NCBI GenBank assembly: GCA_903935585.1
Contig: CAIZSE010000001.1
Coordinates: 1-55,792 of the forward strand
Length of the DNA stretch: 55,792 nucleotides
Source: an uncultured Burkholderiales bacterium
Lineage (GTDB): Bacteria; Pseudomonadota; Gammaproteobacteria; Burkholderiales; Burkholderiaceae_C
Direction of reading: 5' to 3'
Made by a program: the position numbers and the translations under genes. Positions 42,451-51,584 of the stretch are shown here, one piece after another (the first letter of the stretch is position 1; every line of letters starts with the position of its first letter). Under the pieces are notes generated by a model, which was not told the origin of the DNA, searched no databases, and worked only from the letters and a program-made list of their open reading frames with translations.

Positions 42451-43974
42451 ATGACGTGCCCTGAAAAAAACCTGAAAATTGTCGCCCGCGTTGCTGTGCT
42501 GGCTGGATTGTCGATTCTGCAAGCTTGTGGTGGAGCAAGTGGCCCCTCCGATGATCCTTCAAATGTCAGCAGCAACGACAACCCGGGTGGGGTGGCTACT
42601 TACGCTGGCGTCCAAACCAGTTATCTGGGCACGATCAGTGGCCTGGGCTCCATCGTTGTCAATGGTGTTCGTTTTGAGACCACGTCGGCCAGTGTCATGG
42701 ACAGTGACGATCTGTATGGATTGGTCGAGTACTCCAGTCCCCTTGCTTTGGGTATGACCGTGGCTTTGCAAGGCAGTGCAGATGAAGCCCAAAGCCTGGG
42801 AAGTGCCAGCAAGATTCGCCTGCTGGGTGGGGTGCGCGGCACGGTCAGTGCCTATGTCTCAGGCCAAGCCATGACCATTGGTGGACAAACGGTCACATTG
42901 AATGCCAGCACCCTTTATGCCGATGCAACAGGGCAATCGTTCACGCCTCAGGCAGGAAGCTACGTCAATGTCTACGGCCTCATGCAAGCCGACAACAGCT
43001 TTTTGGCAACCCGTGTGGTGGGTGTCAGTGCGACCCATTTCAGCCTGGATGCCGCATGGCGTGGGCAATCGAGTTCGCCTGTCAGTGATGCCGCAGGAGT
43101 CACCTTCAGTCTCAATACTGGACCTGCCAGTTTCTCTGTGTCTTGCCCTGTGGTCAGTTGCACCCTTGAGCCTGCTGGCGCTGATTTGACAGGTTTGCAT
43201 GCTGTGCGTGTGTTGGCCTTGGATGACAGTCATCGCTCTGGCAGCAGCGTGATAGCCACCAAAATTCAGGTGCTGGACGCCACGCAAGTGTTGAATTGGG
43301 CTGGTGGCGCATCCGGGCAGACCAAGATCAAAGGGGTGGCCACTACAGACGGTACGCAATGGGCGATTGGTGGCGTTCCTGTGCTTGCGAATGGAACGTC
43401 TTGGACGCCCGGACAATTTTATGAAGTCCGCGGCGCTCTCACCAATGGTGTGTTGTCTGTGACTCGCTCGGAGCAAGAGGGGCAAGAGTCGTCCCGTTCG
43501 TTCGAGGCTGGGGGCAGCACACGCCATTACAGCAACGAATTGTTCGGCGCCGTGAGCAATTTGCTGGGCAACACCATGACGGTGCAAGGCACCACAGTGG
43601 ATGTCAGTCAAGCCTATTTTGAGCGGGGTTCGTTGGCCACGTTGACCAATGGCGCCTACGTGGAGATCAAGGGTGTCATGAATAGGGGTGTTCTGCTGGC
43701 CAACAAGGTGGACAGCAAGCTCAGTGAGGTGGTCGGTCAGGGGACCCGATTCGAGGTCTATGGCACGGTCAGCAATTGGTCCACTTCCGGGTTCTCCCTG
43801 GCTTCGGGCAACACGGTTTACAACGCCGTTTTGAGTAGCCAAACACGCATTGACCAGGAGCACGGCCTGCCAGCCAATGGGCGTTTTGTTGAAGTCAAGG
43901 GTTACATGAGTGGCACTGATTTTGTGGTGCTCAAAATGGAGGTCAAATCGACGGGTGACCACCATGCTTACTGA
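42451..43974 (+). CDS. DUF5666-repeat lipoprotein
   Basis: A 507-residue exported protein. The N-terminal signal ends in the lipobox LQAC, then a Ser/Asp/Asn-rich linker. The rest is a series of about five related beta-rich units: GTISGLGSIVVNGVRFETTS, GTVSAYVSGQAMTIGGQTVT, GVATTDGTQWAIGGVPV, GAVSNLLGNTMTVQGTTVDV and GTVSNWSTSGFSLASGNTVY. This is the DUF5666 pattern, an OB-like fold of unknown function. Its stop overlaps the start of the DUF1924 gene by 11 bp, so it is tied to the cytochrome genes that follow. Confidence 0.85.
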   Translation: MTCPEKNLKIVARVAVLAGLSILQACGGASGPSDDPSNVSSNDNPGGVATYAGVQTSYLGTISGLGSIVVNGVRFETTSASVMDSDDLYGLVEYSSPLALGMTVALQGSADEAQSLGSASKIRLLGGVRGTVSAYVSGQAMTIGGQTVTLNASTLYADATGQSFTPQAGSYVNVYGLMQADNSFLATRVVGVSATHFSLDAAWRGQSSSPVSDAAGVTFSLNTGPASFSVSCPVVSCTLEPAGADLTGLHAVRVLALDDSHRSGSSVIATKIQVLDATQVLNWAGGASGQTKIKGVATTDGTQWAIGGVPVLANGTSWTPGQFYEVRGALTNGVLSVTRSEQEGQESSRSFEAGGSTRHYSNELFGAVSNLLGNTMTVQGTTVDVSQAYFERGSLATLTNGAYVEIKGVMNRGVLLANKVDSKLSEVVGQGTRFEVYGTVSNWSTSGFSLASGNTVYNAVLSSQTRIDQEHGLPANGRFVEVKGYMSGTDFVVLKMEVKSTGDHHAY

Positions 43975-44362
43975 GCGGATCGCTGTTGCCACATTGCTGC
44001 TGTTGGGTATGGCCTTCGGGCCCCAGGCCTTGGCCAGTTCCTCCCAGGCCGAACTACAGCGATGGCAGCAAGCGGCAGGACAGCCGGGCAATGCCGTGCG
44101 CGGACAGGCTTTTTTCAAGCAGCGACATGGTGGGGAATGGTCATGTGCATCGTGCCATGGCGACCCCCCCACCCTTGACAGCAAACACGCATCGACTGGC
44201 AAGAAGATCGCAGCAATGGCCCCGGCGTTCAATGCAGAGCGCTTGAGAGACAGCGCCAAGGTCGACAAATGGTTCAAGCGCAATTGCAAAGATGTTTTGT
44301 CGCGTGAGTGCACTGCCATTGAAAAGGCCGATGTACTGGCTTATCTGGTGAGTTTGAAATGA
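43964..44362 (+). CDS. DUF1924 monoheme cytochrome c
   Basis: A 132-residue periplasmic protein with signal peptide (LTERIAVATLLLLGMAFGPQALA) and one heme-binding motif, CASCH, within GGEWSCASCHGDPP. The C-terminal CKDVLSRECTAIEKADVLAYL is the DUF1924 pattern; these two cysteines are not part of a heme motif. It probably shuttles electrons between the cytochrome b and diheme partners. It overlaps the diheme gene by 4 bp (ATGA). Confidence 0.9.
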   Translation: MLTERIAVATLLLLGMAFGPQALASSSQAELQRWQQAAGQPGNAVRGQAFFKQRHGGEWSCASCHGDPPTLDSKHASTGKKIAAMAPAFNAERLRDSAKVDKWFKRNCKDVLSRECTAIEKADVLAYLVSLK

Positions 44363-44847
44363 TGCAGTCAGGTTTTTTAAAACTTTCAGCCTTGAGCGCT
44401 TTTGCGCGCTTCTTTGTTGTGTACCTCTTTGCATTGCCCGTCTGGGCCGATGGGCGGCTCATGCCCGTGCAGGTTCTACCTGTGTACAAACAAGAGTGTG
44501 CAGCGTGTCACATGGCTTATCCGCCAGGCATGTTGCCGGCTGCTTCATGGCAACGCATCATGCTGGGCTTGGACAAGCACTACGGCAGCGATGCATCGAT
44601 GGCGCCGGAGCAGGTCCAGCAAGTGTCTGTTTGGCTCAAGGCCAACGCGGGGACTTACAAGCGTGTGCGCGAAGAGCCCCCACAAGACCGCATCACCCGT
44701 TCGGCCTGGTTTGCCCGCAAGCACAGGGAAGTGGACTCGGCGGTCTGGAAGCGGGTCAGCGTCAAGAGCGCTGCGCAATGTGAGTCTTGCCACACCCAGG
44801 CTGAGAATGGAAATTTTGACGAGCATCAAGTGCGAATTCCACGCTGA
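44359..44847 (+). CDS. Diheme cytochrome c
   Basis: A 162-residue periplasmic protein with signal peptide (ending LFALPVWA) and two heme motifs, CAACH and CESCH. QECAACHMAYPPGMLPAASW and QCESCHTQAENGNFDEHQV match the diheme cytochrome c (DHC) family, which is usually paired with a cytochrome b. It lies between the DUF1924 and cytochrome b genes in one operon. Confidence 0.9.
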   Translation: MMQSGFLKLSALSAFARFFVVYLFALPVWADGRLMPVQVLPVYKQECAACHMAYPPGMLPAASWQRIMLGLDKHYGSDASMAPEQVQQVSVWLKANAGTYKRVREEPPQDRITRSAWFARKHREVDSAVWKRVSVKSAAQCESCHTQAENGNFDEHQVRIPR

Positions 44848-44892
44848 ACGCTTGGGATGCCTGCAATTGCTCACGTCAACGGAAAATATCAA

Positions 44893-45633
44893 ATGATGTC
44901 GAATACTTCTTCAACCGCCGTCACCCATCAGGCCCTTCCTGCGCCAACCCGGCGCACGGTGGACGCGTTAACGCGGACCTTGCACGCTTTGATGGCTTTG
45001 AGTTTTGTCGGGGCTTACATCACGGCCGAAAGCGAAATATTCAGGCTGGTGCACGTGAGTTTGGGGTACACGCTGGGCGGCTTGTTGGTGGCGCGCCTTG
45101 TGTGGGGTTTGCTGGGGCCGCGCCATGCGCGCTTGTCAGCCCTGTGGGGCAAGTTGCGTGGACTGGGCGACTGGTGGCGTGGCTTGCGCACAGGCCGGGC
45201 ATCTTGGCGGCAGATGCAAAATTTGTACATGGCCGCCTCCGTCGTGGCCGTGTTAATGGCCATCGCCCCTGTGGTGTTGTCGGGTTACGTGACCTACCAG
45301 GAGTGGACGGGTGAATGGATGGAAGATGTGCACGAGTTCTTTGGCAACTTCATGCTGATGGCTGTGTTGTCACATGTTTTGGGTGTGGTCGTCCTGAGCT
45401 TGCTGCGTCGCCGCAATCTGGCCACCCCCATGCTCACAGGGCGTGTGGAAGGCGTTGGCCCTGATTTGATCCCATCCAACCACTGGACTTTGGCCGCGTT
45501 GTTGCTGGCTGCGGTGTTGTCTTTCTGGGTTTGGCAGTGGCAGGCGTCGCCGCAGGTTCCGGCTGAGGGTGGCGCCAGCTGGCTTCACCCGGCACCTGGC
45601 AGGGCACAATCTCAAAACGATGACGACGATTGA
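44893..45633 (+). CDS. Cytochrome b561-type membrane protein
   Basis: About 246 residues with four or five membrane helices. Histidines suited to bind heme b lie in TRTLHALMALSFVGAYI, LVHVSLGYTLGG, MEDVHEFFGNFML and LSHVLGVVVLSLL. It should link the quinone pool to the periplasmic c-type cytochromes of the operon. It ends in an acidic tail (QSQNDDDD). The ATG at 44893 was chosen; a longer reading from 44857 lacks membrane character. Confidence 0.87.
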   Translation: MMSNTSSTAVTHQALPAPTRRTVDALTRTLHALMALSFVGAYITAESEIFRLVHVSLGYTLGGLLVARLVWGLLGPRHARLSALWGKLRGLGDWWRGLRTGRASWRQMQNLYMAASVVAVLMAIAPVVLSGYVTYQEWTGEWMEDVHEFFGNFMLMAVLSHVLGVVVLSLLRRRNLATPMLTGRVEGVGPDLIPSNHWTLAALLLAAVLSFWVWQWQASPQVPAEGGASWLHPAPGRAQSQNDDDD

Positions 45634-45662
45634 TCTTGAGGCAACTGATACAGGTTTGACCG

Positions 45663-46361
45663 ATGCGAATTTTGCTGGCTGAGGACGACGAATTGCTGGG
45701 AGCTGGCCTGAAAGCCGGTTTGCAACAGCAAGGCTTCCAGGTGGACTGGGTGCGCGATGGCGTGGCAGCCCAGCGCGAGTTGTTGACAGGCGCGTATCAG
45801 GCTTCGGTGCTGGATTTGGGCTTGCCTCGCCAGGACGGCATGCAATGCCTGGCGGCTGTGAGGCGCCAGAAAATCACGACACCGGTGTTGATCCTGACCG
45901 CCCGCGATGGCGTACCGGACCGCATTGCCGGACTGGATGCGGGTGCCGATGATTACCTGGTCAAGCCTGTTGATTTGATGGAGTTGGCCGCCCGTTTGCG
46001 CGCCCTGGTGCGCAGGGCCCATGGTGTGGCTGAACCCATGCTGGAAGCAGGCGCCTTGAAAATGGACCCGGCTTCCCGGCAGGTCTGGCTGGATGATCGT
46101 CTGGTCGAGTTGTCGCTGCGTGAATACGAAATTTTGCAAATTTTCATGCTGCATGCGGGCCGGGTCTTGACGAGAACCCAGATCGAGCAGCATTTGTACC
46201 AATGGGGCACTGAGGTGAGCAGCAACACGGTAGAGGTTCACATTTACAACTTGCGCAAAAAACTTCGCCCGGATGTGATCGAGACCTTGCGGGGTGTGGG
46301 CTACATGTTGCCCCAACAGATCAGGGCAGAAGCTACAAACACAAAAAAAGGTGCGGCATGA
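45663..46361 (+). CDS. OmpR-type response regulator (QseB/BasR-like)
   Basis: A 232-residue regulator: receiver domain with ILLAEDDELLGAGL, phosphorylation site VLDLGLPRQDG (Asp51) and lysine in DDYLVKPVDLMEL; winged helix with ELSLREYEILQIFMLHAGRV and SNTVEVHIYNLRKKL. It overlaps its kinase by 4 bp. Position right after the cytochrome operon suggests it controls that operon. Confidence 0.92.
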   Translation: MRILLAEDDELLGAGLKAGLQQQGFQVDWVRDGVAAQRELLTGAYQASVLDLGLPRQDGMQCLAAVRRQKITTPVLILTARDGVPDRIAGLDAGADDYLVKPVDLMELAARLRALVRRAHGVAEPMLEAGALKMDPASRQVWLDDRLVELSLREYEILQIFMLHAGRVLTRTQIEQHLYQWGTEVSSNTVEVHIYNLRKKLRPDVIETLRGVGYMLPQQIRAEATNTKKGAA

Positions 46362-47692
46362 AAGCCTGGCGACACGCCTCTCTGCAATGGCGCCTGATGC
46401 TGAGCTTGTTGATGGCCACAGGCTTGGTCTGGGGGGTGGTGTTGGCGATGACGTGGCTCAATACCGAACACGAACTCAATGAGTTGCTGGACGCCCACTT
46501 GGCCCAAACCGCTGCTGTGCTGGCTGTCCAAACAAGCGATGCGCACGATGACGACTTCACCACCGCAGACGTTTTGCACAAGTACCAGCCCCGGGTTGCT
46601 TTTCAGATCTGGCACGACCAGGAATTGATCGCCCGTTCAGCCGAGGCCCCATTGGTACCCCTGGCGCCTTTGGGTCAAAGGGGTATTTCTGACCAATGGC
46701 AAGCTCAAAAAGCATGGCGAGTTTTTGCAACGTCTGGCCGCGAAGACGATGTCTGGGTGGTGGTGGCCGAATTGCAATCGGCACGCAACGACATCTTGAC
46801 CGCGGGATTGCATTCAGCAATCGTGCCCATGGTCTTGGCGTTGCCGGCATTGGCCCTGTTGATTTGGGCCATTGTTTTTCAGTCACTCGCACCTTTGCGG
46901 CAGTTGAGTCAGGCGGTGTCAAAGCGGCAAGCCGACGACCGACAAGCTTTGAGTGAGGCCGTTCCGGTTGAGGTGCAACCCCTGGTGAAGGCACTGAATC
47001 GGTTGTTTGAGAAGATGGTCCAGCAAATGGAGGGCGAACGCCGCTTCACGGCCGATGCCGCCCATGAATTGCGAACACCCATCGCAGCGATACGCATGCA
47101 GGCACAAGTGGCACGAGGCACAGGGCTGGAGCGCGATCGTGAAACCGCTCTGGACGCTGTGTTGCAAGGCTGCGACCGCGCCACCCGTTTGGTGGCGCAG
47201 TTGCTGCAGTTGGCCAGACTGGATGCCGATGAGACTTCGTCGCAGACTAAAACTTGCGAAGTTGTTGCAGAAACCCGGACGAGCTTGGCTGACCTCGGCC
47301 CACAAGCTGTGGCCAAGGGGCAAACGCTGAGTCTGGACGCTCCGGATGCTTTGTGGGTGCCCATGCCGCCAGGTTGGGTGGGGGTTTTGGTCGGTAATCT
47401 GGTGGACAACGCCCAGCGCTACAGCCCCGTGGGTGCCAGCATCCGTGTGCAATGGGAGCCGTTGCCGCTGCCGCGTCTGGTGGTGGAAGACAGTGGCCCG
47501 GGTTTGAACCCGGCGGACCTGGCACGGTTGGGGGATCGATTTTTCCGCGTGCCCGGCAGCGGTGCGGATGGCAGTGGGCTGGGCTGGTCGATTGTGCGTC
47601 GCCTGGCGGAGCGTTATCGCTTCCAGGTACAGCTTGAGCGCAGCGCTGAGCTGGGGGGCTTGCGCGTGGTCTTGACCTGGCCTGTTGCCTAG
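46358..47692 (+). CDS. Sensor histidine kinase (QseC-like)
   Basis: A 444-residue kinase with two membrane helices bracketing a periplasmic sensor of about 120 residues (from NTEHELNELLDAHLAQTAAV, a QseC-type start), a HAMP-like linker, the phosphoacceptor block TADAAHELRTPIAAIRM (His236) and the ATPase domain (NLVDNAQRYSPVG, DSGPGLNPADLARLGDRFFR, GSGLGWSIVRRL). The signal sensed is unknown. Its end overlaps the convergent ATPase gene by 4 bp. Confidence 0.92.
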   Translation: MKAWRHASLQWRLMLSLLMATGLVWGVVLAMTWLNTEHELNELLDAHLAQTAAVLAVQTSDAHDDDFTTADVLHKYQPRVAFQIWHDQELIARSAEAPLVPLAPLGQRGISDQWQAQKAWRVFATSGREDDVWVVVAELQSARNDILTAGLHSAIVPMVLALPALALLIWAIVFQSLAPLRQLSQAVSKRQADDRQALSEAVPVEVQPLVKALNRLFEKMVQQMEGERRFTADAAHELRTPIAAIRMQAQVARGTGLERDRETALDAVLQGCDRATRLVAQLLQLARLDADETSSQTKTCEVVAETRTSLADLGPQAVAKGQTLSLDAPDALWVPMPPGWVGVLVGNLVDNAQRYSPVGASIRVQWEPLPLPRLVVEDSGPGLNPADLARLGDRFFRVPGSGADGSGLGWSIVRRLAERYRFQVQLERSAELGGLRVVLTWPVA

Positions 47693-50352
47693 CGGTCAAA
47701 ATTTCCCGGCAGCTTCCACGCGGCTGCTGTCCAGTGCAACACCGCCACGCTCACACCACTGAGCAAGCCGGATGCCGCTGCGATGAGCATGGGCCAAAGG
47801 GGCAATGGCTCAAACTTCAGGTGCACGGCCAGCCAGGGCCAATGGATGGCGAGGATCAAAAATGCCAATGCCATGCCGATGACACCATAGGCCATGAAGT
47901 TGGGCGTGCCCAAGCTGCGCCAAAATTTGCCGCCACCTGCCCGGTTGGACAAAATCAGGGCGGCATTGCCCGTGATCAAAGTGATGAAGACCATGGCGCG
48001 AATTTGCGCTTCACTCAAAATAGCCACGCGCATGTTCTCAGCGCCCAGGTTTGAAAGCCATGGTGCCCAAGTGCCTGACCAGGTATGCGCGAGGAAATAG
48101 GTCAGCGCCACACTGGCCAGCACGCACAAGCCCTGGCCCATGGCCAAACCAATAGCGTGCGCGCCGAACAAGGGGGCGTGGGTGTCGCGTGGAGGGCGTT
48201 GCATCACATCGCTGTCTTCCGGCTCGCTTTCAAAGGCCAGTGAGCAGGCCGGGTCAATCACCAGTTCCAGCAAGGCGACATGCAGTGGCAGCATGACAGC
48301 GGGCCATCCCATGACCATGGGGACCAGTGCGATGCCTGCAATAGGAATGTGGATGGCAAAGATGTACTGCATGGACTTTTGCAGATTGCCGAAAATGCGT
48401 CTGCCCAAACGGATGCCCCGAACGATGGATGCGAAGTTGTCATCCACAAGCACAAGATCGGCGGATTCGCGCGCCACATCGGTGCCGCGCGCACCCATGG
48501 CAATGCCCACATGGGCTGCTTTCAGGGCGGGGGCGTCGTTCACACCATCGCCCGTCATGGCCACCACCTCGCCATTTGCCTGCAGCGCTTGTACGATGCG
48601 CAACTTTTGGTGCGGCGAGATGCGCGCGCACACCGTGACATGGGCCAGCCGCGCGCGCAGCTCGACATCCCCGAGACCGTCCAGTTCTGCACCCGTCAGC
48701 GTGCCCCCTTCGGGAAGACCGGCTTGTCGCGCAATTTCGCAGGCGGTGACCGGGTAGTCACCTGTGATCAGGATGACCTGGATGCCCGCCGATTGGCAGT
48801 CGGCGACGGCTTGTGGGATTTCAGGGCGCAGGGGGTCGGTCAAGCCAATCAGACCCAGCCACTCAAAGGCAAAGTCGTGTGGGCTTTCCGGGTAGTTGAC
48901 ACCCACAAAGCGGCTGCGTGCCACGGCCAGCACGCGCAGCCCCTGTGCGGCCATGTGCGCTACGCGCTCCAGCCAGTTTGCGCGCTCGGCAGGGGTCAGG
49001 TGGCACAAGTCCATGATGGCCTCGGGCGCGCCTTTGGCTGAGACGACGAGGTCTTCTTCCTGCTCAAACTGCCAGACGTGTGACATGGCTTTGAGGCTGG
49101 GACTGAGGGCATAGCTTTGAACCAGTTGCCCTGCGCCGAATTGACGGTCGGTGTCACTCAGCTGGCTTTTACCCAGGGTATGAAAGGCGGTTTCCATCGG
49201 GTCAAAAGGGGTCGGGGCACTGGCCAGAATGGCGTGCTCGATCAAGGGATGGAAATCCACAGAAATCGGGTTCGACGCGGTTGCCAATGAGCTGTTCCAG
49301 CGCAACACCTCGCTGGCATCTGTCGGGTTGCGCGACCTGGGCACCGAGAGTGCGGTCACGGTCATGCGGTTTTGTGTCAGCGTACCAGTCTTGTCGGTGC
49401 ACAGCACGCTGGTGGCCCCCAGTGTTTCGATCGCGTTGATGTGGCGGGTAAGCACGCCCTCACGCGCCAGGCGGCGCGCACCCATGGCCGGAAACAGGGT
49501 GAGCACCACCGAATACTCTTCCGGCAGGATGGACATGGCCAGGGCGATGCTTGCCAGCAATGCGGGCAGCCATTCCCCCGTGCGCAGGCCGAGCGTCATG
49601 ACCATCACGGTGCAAAGCACCCCCACCAAGCTGGCGAGCACTTTGACGAGCCGGGCAGTTTGTTGTTGCAAAGGGGTCTCGGCTTGTTGCACTTGTGCCA
49701 GTGCCAAGCCAATCTGGCCGATCTGGCTGCGCATGCCCGTGGCGGTGACTTGTGCTTGCCCGCTGCCGCGAACCACGAACGTGCCGCCATGCACGCATGA
49801 GGCCGGTGTGAGCTGTTCCAGCTTATCGGGTGAAGCGCTGCCCGGAGGGCTTTCAAGCGGGTTCTTGTCAGTGGGGACCGACTCACCTGTCAGCAGGGAC
49901 TCGTCAATTTGCAGGTTGTTGGCGGCCAGCAGCCAACCATCTGCGGCCACCCGGTCGCCCTCTGACAGCAGCAACCAGTCTCCCACGACCACTTCGCGTG
50001 CTGGTATCTGAAGTGTCTGACCATCGCGCAGCACCCGGGCCAGAGGTTGGGTGAGCTGGCGCAGGGCCTCGATGGCGGCTTCGGACTGGCCTTCCTGGTA
50101 AAAGCTGAGCACCAACACGGCCAGCACGAACACTGCCAGCGTCAGGCCTTCGGTCAGGTCACCCAACAGCACATAAAGCAAGGCTGCCAAGACCAGCAGT
50201 GCAAACATGGGCTGACGCAGCATGTCGACCAGGCGGCGCCAAACGGAGCGGCGCATGCCTTGTTCAATTTCGTTGGGTCCATCCAGTTTGAGGCGTCTTG
50301 ACGCCTGGGTTGTTGTCAGGCCTTGTGCGGTGTTAAGGTGGTCAGGTGCCAT
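47689..50352 (-). CDS. P-type cation-transporting ATPase
   Basis: An 887-residue P-type ATPase of the Ca2+/SERCA-like (P2) type. It has the actuator TGES (LLTGESVPTDKNP), the phosphorylated aspartate in CTDKTGTLTQNRMTV, the hinge MTGDGVNDAPALKAAHVGIAMG and the PEGL-equivalent SILPEEYSVVLTLFPAMG, plus about ten membrane helices with an N-terminal cation ATPase domain. The ATG at 50352 gives a normal N-terminus; longer in-frame readings run into the divergent gene. The transported ion cannot be fixed, though calcium or monovalent cations are usual for this group. Confidence 0.92.
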   Translation of the reverse strand: MAPDHLNTAQGLTTTQASRRLKLDGPNEIEQGMRRSVWRRLVDMLRQPMFALLVLAALLYVLLGDLTEGLTLAVFVLAVLVLSFYQEGQSEAAIEALRQLTQPLARVLRDGQTLQIPAREVVVGDWLLLSEGDRVAADGWLLAANNLQIDESLLTGESVPTDKNPLESPPGSASPDKLEQLTPASCVHGGTFVVRGSGQAQVTATGMRSQIGQIGLALAQVQQAETPLQQQTARLVKVLASLVGVLCTVMVMTLGLRTGEWLPALLASIALAMSILPEEYSVVLTLFPAMGARRLAREGVLTRHINAIETLGATSVLCTDKTGTLTQNRMTVTALSVPRSRNPTDASEVLRWNSSLATASNPISVDFHPLIEHAILASAPTPFDPMETAFHTLGKSQLSDTDRQFGAGQLVQSYALSPSLKAMSHVWQFEQEEDLVVSAKGAPEAIMDLCHLTPAERANWLERVAHMAAQGLRVLAVARSRFVGVNYPESPHDFAFEWLGLIGLTDPLRPEIPQAVADCQSAGIQVILITGDYPVTACEIARQAGLPEGGTLTGAELDGLGDVELRARLAHVTVCARISPHQKLRIVQALQANGEVVAMTGDGVNDAPALKAAHVGIAMGARGTDVARESADLVLVDDNFASIVRGIRLGRRIFGNLQKSMQYIFAIHIPIAGIALVPMVMGWPAVMLPLHVALLELVIDPACSLAFESEPEDSDVMQRPPRDTHAPLFGAHAIGLAMGQGLCVLASVALTYFLAHTWSGTWAPWLSNLGAENMRVAILSEAQIRAMVFITLITGNAALILSNRAGGGKFWRSLGTPNFMAYGVIGMALAFLILAIHWPWLAVHLKFEPLPLWPMLIAAASGLLSGVSVAVLHWTAAAWKLPGNFDR

Positions 50353-50451
50353 GGCCCAGTGTGCGAGGCTTGGCGCTTGGAGGCTTTGACGCAAGTCAAG
50401 TGGCCCATGGCCTTGCCACCTCGTATGTCCATGTCCGTCCAGGGAGTCAGC

Positions 50452-51063
50452 ATGAACCCGCAGATTCAGGAATTTCTTGACCGCATCCAGCAGCTGGAGG
50501 CTTCCATTGAGCAAGAGGCCAAAAGTCGCCGCCAGCAGTGGCAGGTCGATTTTGACGAGCACAAGGTGCGCTTTGAAAAAGAAGTGCTGGCGCAACAGAA
50601 GCGCTTCAAGGAAGGCTTGCTGGGGTATGTGCTCACAGCCGAGTGGCGGCATGTGTTGTGCGTGCCTTTCATTTACCCGGTTCTATTGCCCATGCTGCTG
50701 CTCGATGGTTTGGTCACCTTGTACCAGTGGGTGTGTTTTCCGTTGTGCGGTATCCCCCGGGTCAAGCGGTCCGACTATTTTGTGTTTGACCGCACACACT
50801 TGGCGTATTTGAATTGGCTCGAAAAAATCAACTGTGCCTATTGCTCTTACGGCAATGGTTTGATGGCCTATGGCCGCGAGGTGGTGGGCTTGACCGAGCA
50901 ATACTGGTGCCCCATCAAGCATGCACGCCGCGTGTTGCAGGCACACCCCCACTACCACGGCTTTGCCGACTATGGTGACGCTGAACATTTCCGCGCAGAA
51001 CTGGCCCGCTTGCGCGCCGAACTTCTGAAAATGCGCAAGGACGAGACCGTCAAAAAGCCCTGA
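50452..51063 (+). CDS. Conserved protein of unknown function with coiled coil, membrane helix and CxxC
   Basis: A 203-residue protein. Residues 1-60 are a charged coiled coil (QQLEASIEQEAKSRRQQWQV), followed by a hydrophobic region (FIYPVLLPMLLLDGLVTLYQ) and a conserved-looking domain with INCAYCSYGNGLMAYGREVV and LTEQYWCPIKHARRV. The cysteine pair plus the WCPIKH cysteine and histidine could bind a metal or act in redox chemistry. AGGGAG precedes the ATG at 50452. Function not recognised; it is divergent from the P-type ATPase. Confidence 0.82.
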   Translation: MNPQIQEFLDRIQQLEASIEQEAKSRRQQWQVDFDEHKVRFEKEVLAQQKRFKEGLLGYVLTAEWRHVLCVPFIYPVLLPMLLLDGLVTLYQWVCFPLCGIPRVKRSDYFVFDRTHLAYLNWLEKINCAYCSYGNGLMAYGREVVGLTEQYWCPIKHARRVLQAHPHYHGFADYGDAEHFRAELARLRAELLKMRKDETVKKP

Positions 51064-51128
51064 CCGGGCCCTTGTGCCTGTCACGTCATCGACACCCAGC
51101 GGCTTGCAAGCTGCATACAGTCGAGCGT

Positions 51129-51584
51129 ATGAAAACATTTGAAACCTTGGCCGATCTGGCCGCTTGCGTTGGCCAGCATGTGGCCGCTACCGAGTGGGTG
51201 GAGATCACCCAGCAGCAGATCAACCAGTTTGCGCAAGCCACTGGCGATCACCAGTGGATCCATGTGGACGTGGAGCGCGCGAAGCAGGGGCCATTCGGGG
51301 CGCCGATTGCGCATGGCTTTTTGACGCTTTCCTTGCTGTCGCAATTTTTTGACAAAACCATTGCGGTCAATGCCAAGCAGATGGGCGTGAATTACGGTCT
51401 GAACAAGGTGCGTTTCATGGCGCCCGTGCCGGTGGGCAGCCGTTTGCGGGCCCACCTGCATTTGCATTCGGCCACGCCGATCGAGGGCAACGGATTGCAG
51501 TTGCAGTGGAATGTGACTGTGGAGCGGGAGGGCAGTGAAAAACCGGTCTGCGCAGCCGAGTCTTTGGTGCGTATTTACGCCTGA
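51129..51584 (+). CDS. MaoC-family (R)-enoyl-CoA hydratase
   Basis: A 151-residue hot-dog-fold hydratase. The catalytic block FAQATGDHQWIHVDVERAKQ contains the Asp/His pair, followed by GPFGAPIAHGFLTLSLLSQF. PhaJ-like enzymes turn enoyl-CoA into (R)-3-hydroxyacyl-CoA, which could feed the PHA synthase at 10.8 kb, but the gene is far from it and other acyl-CoA roles are possible. The ATG at 51129 was chosen. It overlaps trmL by 10 bp at the 3' end. Confidence 0.88.
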   Translation: MKTFETLADLAACVGQHVAATEWVEITQQQINQFAQATGDHQWIHVDVERAKQGPFGAPIAHGFLTLSLLSQFFDKTIAVNAKQMGVNYGLNKVRFMAPVPVGSRLRAHLHLHSATPIEGNGLQLQWNVTVEREGSEKPVCAAESLVRIYA

